From the NCBI GenBank assembly GCA_016271365.2, contig CM057451.1, forward strand, positions 368,177,501 to 368,241,500: a stretch of DNA of 64,000 nt. Direction: 5' to 3'. Position numbers and translations under genes: made by a program. How positions within the stretch are numbered: position 1 is the first letter of the stretch; every line of letters begins with the position of its first letter. The stretch is from Neoceratodus forsteri. Taxonomy: Eukaryota; Chordata; Ceratodontiformes; Ceratodontidae. Under the pieces are notes generated by a model, which was not told the origin of the DNA, searched no databases, and saw only the letters and a list, made by a program, of their open reading frames with translations. Below are positions 31,561 through 41,757 of the stretch, in pieces.

Positions 31561-31959
31561 AAACATAGAAACATAGACTTTGACGGCAGATAAGGACCGC
31601 TTGGCCTACCTAGTCTACCCATTTCCCTACCTAGAGGATAAGCTGCAGATCCTATTTAACCAACAGCCTATTTCTTCCTACCCCCCACAAAAATTGCCTT
31701 ATGTCTGTCCCATGCATTCTTGAATTCTCCCAGAGTTTTAGACCCCACAACCTCCTCAGGAAGGCTGTTCCATGCATCCACCACCCTCTCTGTGAAAAAA
31801 TACTTCCTCACATTGCCCCTGAGCGTTCCCCTCTATCTTCAAATTGTGTCCCTTGTTCTTGCACATCTCTTTTTCTGAAAGATGCTACCCTCTTGGACTT
31901 TGTTGATTCCACTGAGGTACTTAAACGTTTCTGTCATGTCCCCCTCTCCCTCCTTTCCT

Positions 31960-34440
31960 CAAGGGTATACATATTAAGCTCCTTTAGCCTCTCCTCGTAT
32001 GGCTTCTCTTGCAGACCCTCGCCATTTAGTTGCCCTCCTCTGAACTGCCTCCATCCTGTCTATGTCCTTGCGGAGATGGGGTCTCCAGAACTGGATGCAG
32101 TACTCCAGATGGGGTCTCACCAACTGTCTGTACAGGGGATAACAACTTCCTGTTTTCTGCTGGTGATGCCTCTCCCTATACATCCCAGTATCCCCCAGCC
32201 CTCCCTACTGCCTTCTCACATTGCTTGCCAACCTTAAGGTCATCTGATATGATTATCCCCAGGTCCTTTTCCATTTTTGTTGTTGTTACTACCTCCCCCA
32301 TTGTGTAATCTTCCCCTGGGTTTTTGTTTCCCAGGTGCATTACTTTGCACTTCTTTGCATTGAATCCAAGCTGCCATACTTCTGACCATTCCTCCAACCT
32401 TGCCAAGTCCCTTCTCATCCTTTCCACGCCTCCTTGTGTATCAACCTTGTTGCAGATCTTTGTGTCATCTGCAAAGCGTCATACTTTTTCTTCCAGTCCC
32501 TCTGTAATGTCACTTATAAAGACATTAAAAAGGACTGGACCCAGTACTGAACCCTGCAGTACCCCACTAGTAACCCCTCTTTCTTCAGAGTGGACTCCAT
32601 TTACAATTACCTTCTGTGTCCTGTTGTTCAGCTAATGTTTTACCCAGGCTACCACCCTGGGACCCACTCCAAAGCCGGTTAATTTGACTACTAATCTTTT
32701 GTGTGGGACTATGTCAAATGCCTTGCTAAAGTCTAGGTAGGCCATGTCCACAGCCCTTCCCTGGTCTACTACTTTGGTCACCCAGTCAAAGAAATCAATT
32801 AGATTCATCTGACATGACCTTCCCGCTGTGAACCCATGCTGCCTTGGGTCCTGTGCCCCACTAGCCTGTAGGTACTCAACAGTTCTTCCTTCAGAAATGA
32901 TTCCATCACTTTCCCTACACAAAGGTCAAACTGACAGGTCTGTAGTTTCCTGCCTCTGTCTTGCTCCCACTTTTGTGAAGGGGAATCACATCAGCCTTCT
33001 TCCAGTCCTCAGGTACCACACCATCCTCCCATGATTTGTTATAAAGGGTAGTCAGTGGTGACACTAGTTCTCTGCTTAATTCTTTTAGAATGGGGTGAAT
33101 TCCATCTGGCCCCATTGCTTTGTCCACCTTCAGTTTTAGGAATTCTTTCAGAACCGTTTTCTTCTGTGAAAGGACTGGGATCGACCCCCCTCTCCAGAGT
33201 GCTTCTGTTAATTGGATTAGGCACCTTCCCCACTTCTTCTTTTGTGAATACTAAACAGAAGTATTCAATTAGTATCCCTGCTTTTTCACTGTCACTCTCT
33301 GTCCACCCACCTTCCATTCTATTGAGCCTCACTATCCCTCCCTTTGTCTTTCTATACTCCATGATATACCTGTAAAAGGTTTTATCCCCCTTCTTAACCG
33401 AGTTGACTATCTTTTCCTCAGTTTGTGCCTTTTGCTATTCTGACTACCCTCCCTGCTTCCTTCTGCCTTAACTGGTACAGTTCTCTGTCCTGCTCCTTCT
33501 GAGTTTCCTTATACTTCCTAAATGCTATCTTTTTCTCCCTATCCTTCACCGCCACTTCTTTTTCCTTCGTTTTGTTTATTTGTGTCACACAAAGGCTTGT
33601 TGCCTCTGTGATGGCAGTTTTGATATTTCCCCATTGTTGCTCCACCCTCCTTCTAGCCTGTTTGCTAGTGCTTTTCTAAGGTACTCTCCCATCTTGCCAA
33701 AGTCAGCCCTCCTGAAGTCTAGAAACCTCACTTTTGTATGGCTTGACTCTGTAGCTGAGTTTATCGTGAACCACACTGTTTGGTGGTCACTTGCTCCCAA
33801 ATGGCTACCCACTTCTAGATCTGAGATCCTCTCACTTTCCCCATTTGAGAGTACGAGGTCTAAGATTGCTCTCTTACAAGTAGGTTCCAAAACTAGCTGT
33901 CTGAGGCATGCCACCTGAAGGGCATCAAGAATGGCCCTGCTTTTGGATGTGGCTACAGCAAAGGTGCTCCAGTTAACATCTGGCATATTAAGGTCCCCCA
34001 TCAACAGTATCTCTCCTTTCTCTGCCATCCTAGGTAGGCCTTCTATCATATCCTTGTCCTTTCCCTCCCCCTGACATGGGGGTCTGTATACAACCCCTGT
34101 GCGGATTGTGATGCCATTTCCAGTCTCTAAGGTGACCCACAGTGCCTCCTCTCCTCCCTGTTTACTCTTTTGTTCAGTTGTTTTTATCCCTTCCCTTACA
34201 TAGAGAGCTACTCCCCCGCCTTCTGCCCTCCCTGTCTCTCCTGTAGGTTGTGTACCCTGGTATGTTAACATCCCAGTCATGGTTCTCTGTGTACCATGTT
34301 TCTGTGACTGCTACGATATCCAGGCGTCCCTCTTCCATCAAGGCCACCAGTTCAGGGAGCTTGTTGCCCGGACTGTGGGCATTGGTATTGCGTTTGTCAC
34401 TTTCTCCATTTACCCCAGCGCTTCTCCCTATTGACATCTC
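31960..34440 (-). pseudogene. CR1 ORF2 (endonuclease-RT), frameshifted
   Basis: Endonuclease landmarks: DIVAVTETWY (Glu), GGVALYVREGI, GVVYRPPC, LMGDLNMPDVNW (Asp/Asn) and GASDHQTVWF (His). RT landmarks: KAMGPDGIHP, NYRPVSLT, QHGFTAGRSC, YLDFSKAFDIVPH (Asp), RFADDTKI (catalytic pair), KDLGIIISDDLKV and LVRPHLEYC. All catalytic motifs survive, but frames change at about 33585, 33400, 32920 and 32640. It would nick DNA and reverse transcribe CR1 RNA. The order and the SRELVSPLT-type spacing are typical of the CR1 clade. Confidence 0.92.
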
Positions 34441-34526
34441 TATGTTGGTGTCTACCTCACTTAGTACCCTGATTTTTTTTTGGGGGCTAGGATTTCCCTG
34501 CTCCTTTCCAGTGCCTCCCCCCTTGG

Positions 34527-35452
34527 CTAGTTTAAATGCTTGCCAATGAAGTATTTAAACCTATCACCTAGGATACTGGTTCCCCTCCTGGACAGATGCA
34601 GACCATCACGCCAGTATAGGCCTGCATCCATCCAGGTGTACCCCCAGTCCCCAATGAAGCCAAATCCCTGAGCTCTGCACCAGTTTTTCAACCACTGATT
34701 GAATCCCATGGTGTGGAGCACCCTAGCCTCACTTGTGCCATAGACAGGCAGCAACTCCGAGAAGGTTACCGTGTGTGCTATTTGTCTAAGGCCCCTCCCC
34801 ATCTCCACAAATGCTTCTTGCACTGCTCTGATCCCTTTCTTAGCCAGGTCATTTGTCCCTAGGTGGACAGTGACATCCAGTTCCCTCCCCTGTGCAGCTG
34901 CTCCTGTGATCCTGAGAATTCACTCCCTGTTCCTCCAAGCCATGGCACCAGGCAAGCACCTTACCTCCCTCTCCCCTTCCTCCCCCAGTTCTACCTTCCT
35001 AACAATGGAGCCCCCCCACCAGGAGTTGTTTCCTTCCCCTGTGGGGTCCCATGCCACCCTCCTGTGGGTCTTCTTTGTGGAGGTTCCCAGCATCCTCCTT
35101 GGTCCCCACTGTGGGTGCCTCCATAGAGGAACCACACTTCCAGAACGGCATAGAAATTGTGGAGAGGTACAACTGGAGGGATGTGCCTCTGTTCCACCAC
35201 CCTCACCCTCCCTGAGCCCACTATGGTCCAACCGCTCCTCTTTCTTGGCAACCTCTGAGGCAACGGCAGTGACTCTGGTGGTCCCTGGGTGGGAGAGGAG
35301 GTCCCACAAATCCTGGCCAACTCAGCCTGGAGATGAGCAGCCTCCTCCCTCAGCCCAGAGAGGTGCCTGCAGATGGGACAACACTGCATCCTCCAGAATG
35401 TCTTCCGGAAGACTGCTGCTCCACAGCCACTGCACTGCACCACTCCCATCAT
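34527..35452 (-). pseudogene. CR1 ORF1 with zinc motif and esterase-like domain
   Basis: Starts at an ATG at 35452. The N-terminus has CSGCGAAVFRKTFWRMQCC followed by PICR, a Cys-rich zinc-binding motif. The C-terminal part (34823-34527) reads VTFSELLPVYG, GFIGDWGYTWMD and DGLHLSRRGTSILGDRF; the DGLHL-x3-G block matches the Asp-His end of the SGNH esterase domain known from CR1 ORF1 proteins. Frame changes near 35000 and 34880 break the middle. ORF1p is an RNA-binding partner of ORF2p. Confidence 0.85.
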
Positions 35453-35817
35453 GTCTTTTTTCTGGTCCCCTAACTATTGTTTGGAATACTTACTCTTTCC
35501 TCTGTTTATGTTCCTTTTTTCTTTCTTTTTTTCTTCCCCTACTTACTTACTGCCTCTGTGCCCTTTTAGCTCCTGATCTTCCTGTTCTAAAACAAGAAGT
35601 GCCTATATTTCTCAGTAGTCTCCTGACTTGCTCAGAGTCAGACCTCCAGCAGCTGGGGGGACGGAGAGCTACTCTTGCCCTTCTAGGATGGTGAGTCTTT
35701 GGTAGCTCTGTGATCACTCACTTCCTGCTCCCAAACAGGAAGTTCCTGTTGTCAGTTAAATCCTGTGCCTATGAAAGTAGAACTGGTTTAGAGTGGAGGG
35801 GAAGGGAGCAGGGCAAT

Positions 35818-36645
35818 ATAGTCCCAGTAGAGAAGTTTTAGGCCCTGTCCACACTACACCACTTAGTCTGTAACGGTTCCAAACCGTTACAGACCAGAAC
35901 CATTACAGTGTGTCCACACTGCTGGCAAACAGTCTTGATAGCGGTTTGGAACCGTTACAGCCTGTCCACACTGTGGGTGCTGTGTAACCATTACGGCTTC
36001 ACCCTGTCCCACAATGCAGTTCGTGCTGCACTGGGGGAATGCTGGAGCTACACGCTTACGCGTCCACACTATGGCTGTAACGCTACAGGGGCACAACCAT
36101 TTTCGTAACCGTTGCTCAAACCACCTCATAAGTGGTTTCAACAATGGTTACGAAAGCTCCTTCTGTAACGTTACAGGTGTGAACGCAAACCGTTGCAGTA
36201 ACGGTTTGAGCCCTCTGTAATGTTACAGAGGTATAGTGTGGACAGGGCCTTTGTTATACCAGTAGCTCCTTCCTCCTGGTGTTCTGTCTGTTCTCTGGCA
36301 AACGCTATCTAGGGCAGTGCTTAAATCTGGTTTTAACCTGGCTCCTTCTAGCTAAGCCACTCCCCCTACTTTGAAAATATTTCTACACTTAGTTAATTTC
36401 ACAGATAACAATTTCCTTCTGACACCTGTGACAAGCACCTAGATAAGTACACAGATAACAGTTTACTTCAACTACCTCTGACAGACACACTAACACCTTT
36501 TTTTTTTTGTCTTTTTTTACCCTAAATTGAAGGTCCCTGTACAAGATTTCTAGTTCTTAGTCCCAGTAGAGAAGTTTTAGTTATACAAGTAGCGTCTTCC
36601 TCCTGGTATTCTGTCTGTTCTCTGCACAGTGCACTCAGACAGTGC
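35818..36645 (-). repeat. direct duplication in the CR1 5' region
   Basis: AGTCCCAGTAGAGAAGTTTTA followed (ignoring the MITE) by GTTATACCAGTAGC and TTCCTCCTGGTGTTCTGTCTG occurs near 35819-36300. Nearly the same sequence without the MITE occurs at 36558-36625. The unit without MITE is about 330 bp. The second copy is partial at its outer end, so the CR1 5' end looks like tandem monomers. Confidence 0.8.
35841..36249. mobile_element. Harbinger-like MITE, short form
   Basis: A 409 bp element with GGCCCTGTCCACACT and AGTGTGGACAGGGCC ends. The related unoccupied sequence at about 36570-36592 reads AGAAGTTTTAGTTATAC. The occupied site reads AGAAGTTTTA, the element, then TTTGTTATAC, so TTA was duplicated (right copy now TTT). 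A 3 bp TTA duplication points to PIF/Harbinger. The interior has at least eight GTAACGGTT or ACCGTTAC motifs, some arranged as palindromes. Confidence 0.87.
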
Positions 36646-36787
36646 ATTCCATTCTCTACAGTGGGCTTTCTTGTGTTTTTGCCCCCCGAACATGGGGAGC
36701 TTTGCCACCCACACACCCCGGAATTTATATAACAGCCTCGGGGGGGGGGTACTTAGGGGATGGGGAGAAACTCGGGAGGTGGAGAAC

Positions 36788-36955
36788 ATTTTTTTTTTTT
36801 TTTAAACAGCAAAAAGTAGTAGCATGGGAAGACCTGGATGGGAATTGAACCACAGTCCCAGGTCTCCCAATTTTGCCATTTGCTGGTGCCTTAGCCACTC
36901 CATCACAGGAGTGTCTCTACCAGGCACCCAGCACACAGTAACTAGATGCCTCCCA
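36788..36955 (-). mobile_element. tRNA-derived SINE of a second family
   Basis: On the minus strand the head reads TGGAGTGGCTAAGGC (A-box-like), and about 45 bp later GGTTCAATTCCCA (B-box-like). An A-run (the T-run at 36789-36804 on the + strand) ends it. At about 165 bp it is a normal-sized SINE unrelated to the 600 bp family. The edges are approximate, and no target duplication was found. Confidence 0.65.
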
Positions 36956-37530
36956 AGAAAAACGTACAGTGACGGGGTAGCGGTAATTTCCTACCGCTGT
37001 TATACCCCTGTTGCTGCAATCACAAGCATACTCTACACAGCGTGATTAATGCCATGCTCTATTTCATGCGCAGTATTGACCCAGTGCCAGCTAAGCCCCT
37101 CTTAATAGAAAGCTCTTAGAAAGGTTTAAAAAAACTCTGCTGCTTGTGAACAACAGCACAGCACACAGAAAAAGGAGTTATGGAGTGCAGAAAGCAAAAG
37201 AAAGACAGGCAACTGCACATGCACGATGACTGAACAAATGCACAGTCTAGTCCTGCACTGTTTTCATTTCCGTTATTTGACAAAACTGCCAGCTGCACAG
37301 ATGAGTCCATAATGGGATGCTGGGTTAGACAGACATCTGTCGCATGTGACACCATGATGTTGGGATGTCCATATCCTAATATTACAGGTGGCTGTATCTT
37401 CTTGGTTGTATTGCATGCTAATGCTTTTTTCACTTGGTGTGTGTCCCAGGGACAGAAGAGAAATGAAACCAGTTGTCCCTGGGGAAAACTGGGTGTCTGT
37501 GATAGGCAGACAGGTGGCTATTTAGACCCT
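36956..37530. other. unassigned sequence
   Basis: No domain recognised. A hairpin GGGGTAGCGGTA/TACCGCTGTTATACCCC lies near 36974-37009. The stretch 36646-36787 to its left also shows nothing beyond a G-run. Confidence 0.4.
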
Positions 37531-37539
37531 TGCCAAGGT

Positions 37540-37983
37540 CACTGAAAATGGCTGCAATGATGTGTACCCCTGGCCCATCCTGCTGAGGATGGAGTCAGTA
37601 ACATATAGCAGAGAGGAGACTATGGAATGTTTTTTGCAGAAGCCAGACTGCAGTGGATAGAGGAAGTTAGTGTAGAAGAAGTCCGCAAGTTGAGTGTAGA
37701 TGAGCTTTTCTTGCAGCTTGGCAAAAGTAGGGAGAAGGGAAATAAGAAGAAAGTTGCCAGGGGAGGTTGGGTCACCCTCTTTGTGGAGAGGGAGACTCTT
37801 GGCGAGCTCTTGGGACTTGGGGTAAGGGGAAAAAGGGTGAGTAGGTGGTGACTGGGGTAGCAGTAGCAAGGGCAAAGAGGTGAAGTAGTTTAGGGTCCCG
37901 CACATATGGGTTATGACCGTTAAAGAGGCTGAGGGAGGAAAGAGCAAGTAAGGTCTCCAGGGAAGAGCTGGGAAAGAAGTCAA
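37540..37983 (-). pseudogene. LINE RT N-terminal fragment
   Basis: A single 153-codon frame reads KSLPLHKEGDPTSPGNFLLI, SLLPTFAKLQEKLIYTQL and LQSGFCKKHSIVSSLLYVTD. These are RT motifs before the first catalytic Asp in L2/Rex1-like elements. The Tyr-Arg of NYRPIS has become NFLLIS, so the copy is decayed. The frame leaves the family after SRMGQGYTS. Confidence 0.82.
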
Positions 37984-38954
37984 GGCAGATGAAGGTTGAA
38001 AGGAGGTGGACTGAGGTGGGGGACAGGAGCCAATGAGTGCGAAGGCAGAGGGAAGGCTCAGGTTGTAAAAAATGTATTAACGTGAGAAGTAGCCTGAGAG
38101 GGGGGCAGAGATAAGGGAACTATTCTTGATCTAGACGGGGGAGGAAGACTGGCAGGCAGGATCAAAGAAGGGGTATATTACCTTCCAAAAATGTGCAGGG
38201 AACTTGAGTTTGTCTGGTGGTTAGAGCAAAGTAGTTTGTTTTGGCTGCCCTGGTGGCCTTTTAAGCAGGTTTGTTGTGGAGTGCAACAGTTTGAAACAAG
38301 ACCAGGCAGTGTACTGGGTCTTGTAAAGATCATTGAGGTTGGCTATAATCATTGGGAGGTGGGACCCTCTCACATGGGACTTTTTGAGGTGGGGGGCATG
38401 TGTATCTCACATGTGCATGAATTTAGAGTGAAACAGGGAGAGGGCATCATCAGTGTCTATGAAGAATGGGTACCAGTCATTGGTGAAGAAGAGTTCAAGG
38501 AGGAGCGAGACAAGATTTAGGAAGCAAAACAGACTTTACCAGATTGGGGGGGGGGGGAGTGCAGAGTGGAGTCAAATTTTGCTGATGTAATAAGTCATTT
38601 TTTGGCCACTGAAGGCAGTTATCCGGTGAGGGTGAGAGGAGAGGGTGAAGTCCAGAAGAGAGTTGTTGGTAGAGTCGGTAGCGAGTTTAGTCATCTCACT
38701 TATGAGTTGGGAGAGGTTAAGAGAAACAATCTTTTGGATTGTTTTGGCAACAGGAGAGAGCCAATTAATGTTAATGTCCCCAGAAGAATCTGTTCCCCAG
38801 AAAAGGAGTGAGAGGCCAGGAAGGTGATAATATAAGACAGCACAGAAGTAAGGTCTTTGAGGGAGGCATAGGTTCCACCAATAAAGATGGGTGAAGAGGA
38901 CGGAAATGTGAAGTTAGCCAGAAGAAACTCTTACGAGGGAGGCACTACATCACT

Positions 38955-39437
38955 TCAGGGAATAGAACAAGTGAATCCCTGCTGGGCATAGAAGGCAGCA
39001 CCATTGTCACGTTTGCCACAATATTGTCTGTGGAGGTTGTAGTTGGAGATAGCTGTGTCACTGTCAGAGTCTTTCGAGGTGAGCCAAGATTTGGTGACAC
39101 GGAGGATGTCCGGAGTCTGCTGGTCCAACCACACTCTTAGGAGATCAACCTTGAGTAGAAGGCTCCTAGCATTAAGGTGGAAGATGCTTAGACCTTTGGG
39201 GAGAGAGTGGAAAGAAGAAACAGGGAGAGAGGGGAAAGAGGGTTGGGGAGGTAGGACCAGGGTTTGATTCAACATCGCCGCACAGGAGGAGGAGTAGTAG
39301 GACTTGCATTTGTAGGAGGAGGGGGAAGGAGGGTGTGAAGAGAGATGACCCTGCAGAGGATTCAGAGTTAAAAAGGTGGGGGGTACCACTGGACAACTAG
39401 AAAAGGGATTGTGAAGATATTTAACCAATACTGACAT
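38955..39437 (-). pseudogene. LINE endonuclease N-terminal fragment
   Basis: The C-terminal half of a 160-codon frame reads LSIFHLNARSLLLKVDLL, PDILRVTKSWLTSKDSD and NYNLHRQYCGKRDNGAAFY. This is the APE endonuclease start; the catalytic Glu (normally ETW or ESW) is Lys in VTKSW. The first half is Pro/Ser-rich leader. The stretch 37984-38954 between this and the RT fragment is the same element in broken frames. Confidence 0.8.
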
Positions 39438-39450
39438 GGATCTGCTTGGG

Positions 39451-40065
39451 AGAGGAATCCACTAGACCGCTACAGATGGGATTGTGAAGATATTTTATCA
39501 ATCCCGATGGGGATTAGGCAGGTGGATGTGAGTGTCATAGGCACCAGTGCTTCCAGGAGGTGGCACATACCACTTTGCATGTTGATAAAAGCAGTGTTCT
39601 GTAAAAGTTAACTAGTGTTGCCTACGTAGCCTGTTAGTATTTACAGAACCCATTGACTATACCTCTGCACCCCACTGCAGCACTACACCCTCATTTGGAT
39701 GAGTGTAATAGTGTGTTCTGCACATCAATGCTATCCACTGTGTGTAGCACCCAGGGACCCTTTGAATATTGCCCTGCACCCTATCCAGAGGTGCCAAGTC
39801 CGGTTAGCATGGAACGAACCTTCTGAATATGGAAGTTTTACTGTTTTGTAAAGTACTTTGAGTACAGTGTGTAAGAAGTTGCTGTATTGCATAAAACCAA
39901 ATCCTGTTCTGTATACAGACATATGAAGAAGAAACAAAAGAAGATCTTTGCTCTTTTATAAACAAACTGTTCAGTATCTAGCTGCGGACTTCAGTTGAGT
40001 CAGTAGGTATGAGTTTCACATATTAGAGTTTCTAATTAATTCAAATCTGTATGTTTTGTTAACAG
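39451..40065 (+). other. NCDN intron, upstream of the exon
   Basis: Sequence without recognisable repeats, ending in a usable acceptor: a pyrimidine-rich TGTATGTTTTGTTAACAG just before 40066. This is the least repeat-like stretch of the window. No other NCDN exon was seen upstream. Confidence 0.6.
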
Positions 40066-40077
40066 TTTGATTGCACT

Positions 40078-40203
40078 ATGGCCACAGCTCCTGAAAACGG
40101 CTCCGAGAGTGCCAAGAGCACAGGAAACCCAACCCTCGAACGGTGTCTGGAGGTTTTACGGGATGCAAAAAATGATAATGAGCAGTTCGCTGCTCTCCTT
40201 TTG
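40078..40203 (+). CDS. NCDN: neurochondrin, first shared coding exon (partial gene)
   Basis: A 42-codon exon from ATG 40078 to a GTAAGAG donor at 40204. The acceptor AG ends at 40065, so the exon is 40066-40203 with 12 bases before the ATG. The peptide begins MATAPENG and carries NPTLER, then [16 protein letters not shown], which matches the conserved N-terminus of vertebrate neurochondrin; in mammals NPTLER is followed by a near-identical segment ending FAALLL before a Val. The exon ends in phase 0, as expected. Neurochondrin is a leucine-rich cytosolic neuronal protein of about 730 residues, linked to neurite growth and to CaMKII and mGluR5 regulation. The upstream 12 bases are open, so an earlier start in a previous exon, as in one mammalian isoform, is possible. 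The next exons are not in the window, implying introns of over 20 kb. Confidence 0.88.
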
Positions 40204-40639
40204 GTAAGAGCCAGGACTTAAACAAGTTGATACTGTTGCAGAAGTGTTTTTCTTTTGTTTTGTTTTTTCTTCAACATGCTGTTGACTTCCAGACATAAGG
40301 AATAATGTAAGGGTGAACATACAGAATAATCCTGTGTTTTCCTCGAGGGGTCGAGATTAAAGTATATGGACTGCGACAGCAAAGCTCGAGGGGTCCATGC
40401 TGTTGTCTCGACCATGAGATACAGTAGAAACATAAGGCGAGATCTTCATCGGGGGCATCTCAGTCATCCGGTTACACATACGGAACTTCACCGTTGGTGA
40501 AGCAGGATCAGAGGTCAACCTTAACCTTTTTTTGCACTAGCCAGCTGGGCTAGTGAACCAGAGATTGCACTAGCCCACAGAAGTTTGCAGTAGCCCGCAG
40601 TTAGTATAGTTAGCAGTGATTTGTTAAACGAAAGCCAAA

Positions 40640-41285
40640 TAAAATCGTATTTGTCCTGCCAATTGATTTTGCACTGTGCCTTTAACTGCAAACCGTACAT
40701 ACACTATCTCAGCTTCTGTGACTGGAGAGTCAGTGGTTCTGTCACTGATGACTGAAATGAACTTTGTTCCCATCATTTTTTCTCGAAGCGCCATGTGTTC
40801 AACCTCCGCTGCCTAGTGGATAAAGTTGCAGGCATATTTTCCTTCTGATATGCGGAACTGATATCTAGCCCTTTCATATCATCAAGGCTGCACATCCGCA
40901 CAAAGTCTGTTAGAGGACGTCCTTTCTTAGCAGTTGTGTGGTATGTGCGAAACAGATTATACAGATGACTAAACGTTGCTTCATTCATGTTCTTCAGCAT
41001 TCCCTTCACATTATTTGTCTCTGGAGTAGCAGTGCTGGCATCCTTCTTTTCCTTTGCCCTAACATGAGCATCACTGATATTATGGGATGAGACAGAGTCA
41101 AGCCGGAAGTTATCTGTACCGAAATTAAAATTATGGTTATTGCCCACCTTACCCAACTGTATTTCATGTTTGATACACAGATGGCAGAACATCAGATCTT
41201 TTGCACCATCATACCCCAACCTGTCATATTGTTCTAGCCAACACTGCTGGAACTGACATCTTCGCTTTGTCTTTTCGTACTCATA
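40640..41285 (-). pseudogene. hAT transposase N-terminal fragment in the NCDN intron
   Basis: The minus strand reads FQQCWLEQYDRLGYDGAKD, then MFCHLCIKHE and a TDNFRLDSVSSHNISDAH block: a TTF/BED-like C-x2-C...H...H zinc finger. The later KFISVISDRTTDSPVTEAEI is the start of the RNase H-like catalytic core; the first Asp is kept, but the usual DG is DR. The rest of the transposase is missing. It resembles ZNF862-type hATs but is distinct from the copy at 19.8-22.1 kb. It lies antisense to NCDN, about 440 bp after the exon. Confidence 0.8.
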
Positions 41286-41552
41286 ATCTTTTATTTTTAT
41301 TTGTCTTCATCAGCATGTTTTCTGTTAGTGTCAGCTGGGTTACTGACATCTTTAATATATTTCCACATTTTCAGATTGGTAGTTAATAAAGTTGTGTCAT
41401 GAAAAGTGTGTGTGTGTCTTTTTCTTCCTTTTTTCCTTCCTTTCCCTTTCCCACACTGGCCACAGATCCCAGAAATGCTTGATTGTCCCAGTTCCATTGA
41501 AAAATGTTCACCAAAAAAGTAAGGATAAATTCAACAGCATCAACCCATACTG

Positions 41553-41757
41553 TTGTTTATTTTTATTCTTTGGCAACCAGGTAACTCCCATTGGGCACAA
41601 TACCCATTTACAGGGGTGGCCCAGGAACACAGGGAGGTTAAATGGCTTACTCAGGGTCACACAATATGCAAGTAGAGGCTGTGGGAATTTAAACCCAGAT
41701 CAGCTGGATGTGCAAAGCCTATTCACGACCTGTTGCTCTCTCTGTTAACCACTCTCC
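41553..41757 (-). mobile_element. MIR-like SINE
   Basis: The + strand reads AGGTTAAATGGCTTACTCAG, GGTCACACAATATGCAAGTAG, GAATTTAAACCCAGATC and CTGTTAACCACTCT. This is the complement of a MIR/CORE-type SINE: the GGGAATTTAAACCC part is the inverted B box and TTAACCACTCT the inverted A box. The 3' tail (left side) begins with a TTTATTTTTATT tract and an ACCAGGTAACTCCCATTGGG segment that looks like a LINE tail. Confidence 0.78.

Larger units (their letters stand above)
31561..36645 (-). mobile_element. near full-length CR1 LINE
   Basis: On the minus strand: a 5' region from about 36645, ORF1 (35452-34527), ORF2 (34440-31960) and a 3' UTR ending at AAACATAGAAACATAGAC (31561 on the + strand). Both ORFs and the far 5' region are present, which is rare for CR1 copies. 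The 5' region holds a direct duplication and a Harbinger-like MITE (35841-36249). Confidence 0.87.
37531..39450 (-). mobile_element. Rex1/L2-group LINE lacking its 3' half
   Basis: Minus strand: endonuclease start near 39250, a broken middle, and RT fingers to about 37560, where similarity ends. The clade is uncertain; the NARSLL-VDLLR-WL pattern and FYTNFLYPLQSGF suggest Rex1 or an L2 relative. The RT palm and 3' UTR are absent. Confidence 0.75.

Noticed and set aside
34771..35694. 307-codon open frame on the + strand
   Set aside because: It is antisense to CR1 ORF1, Pro/Ser/Leu-rich with no motif; the minus strand carries the recognisable zinc and esterase-like motifs.
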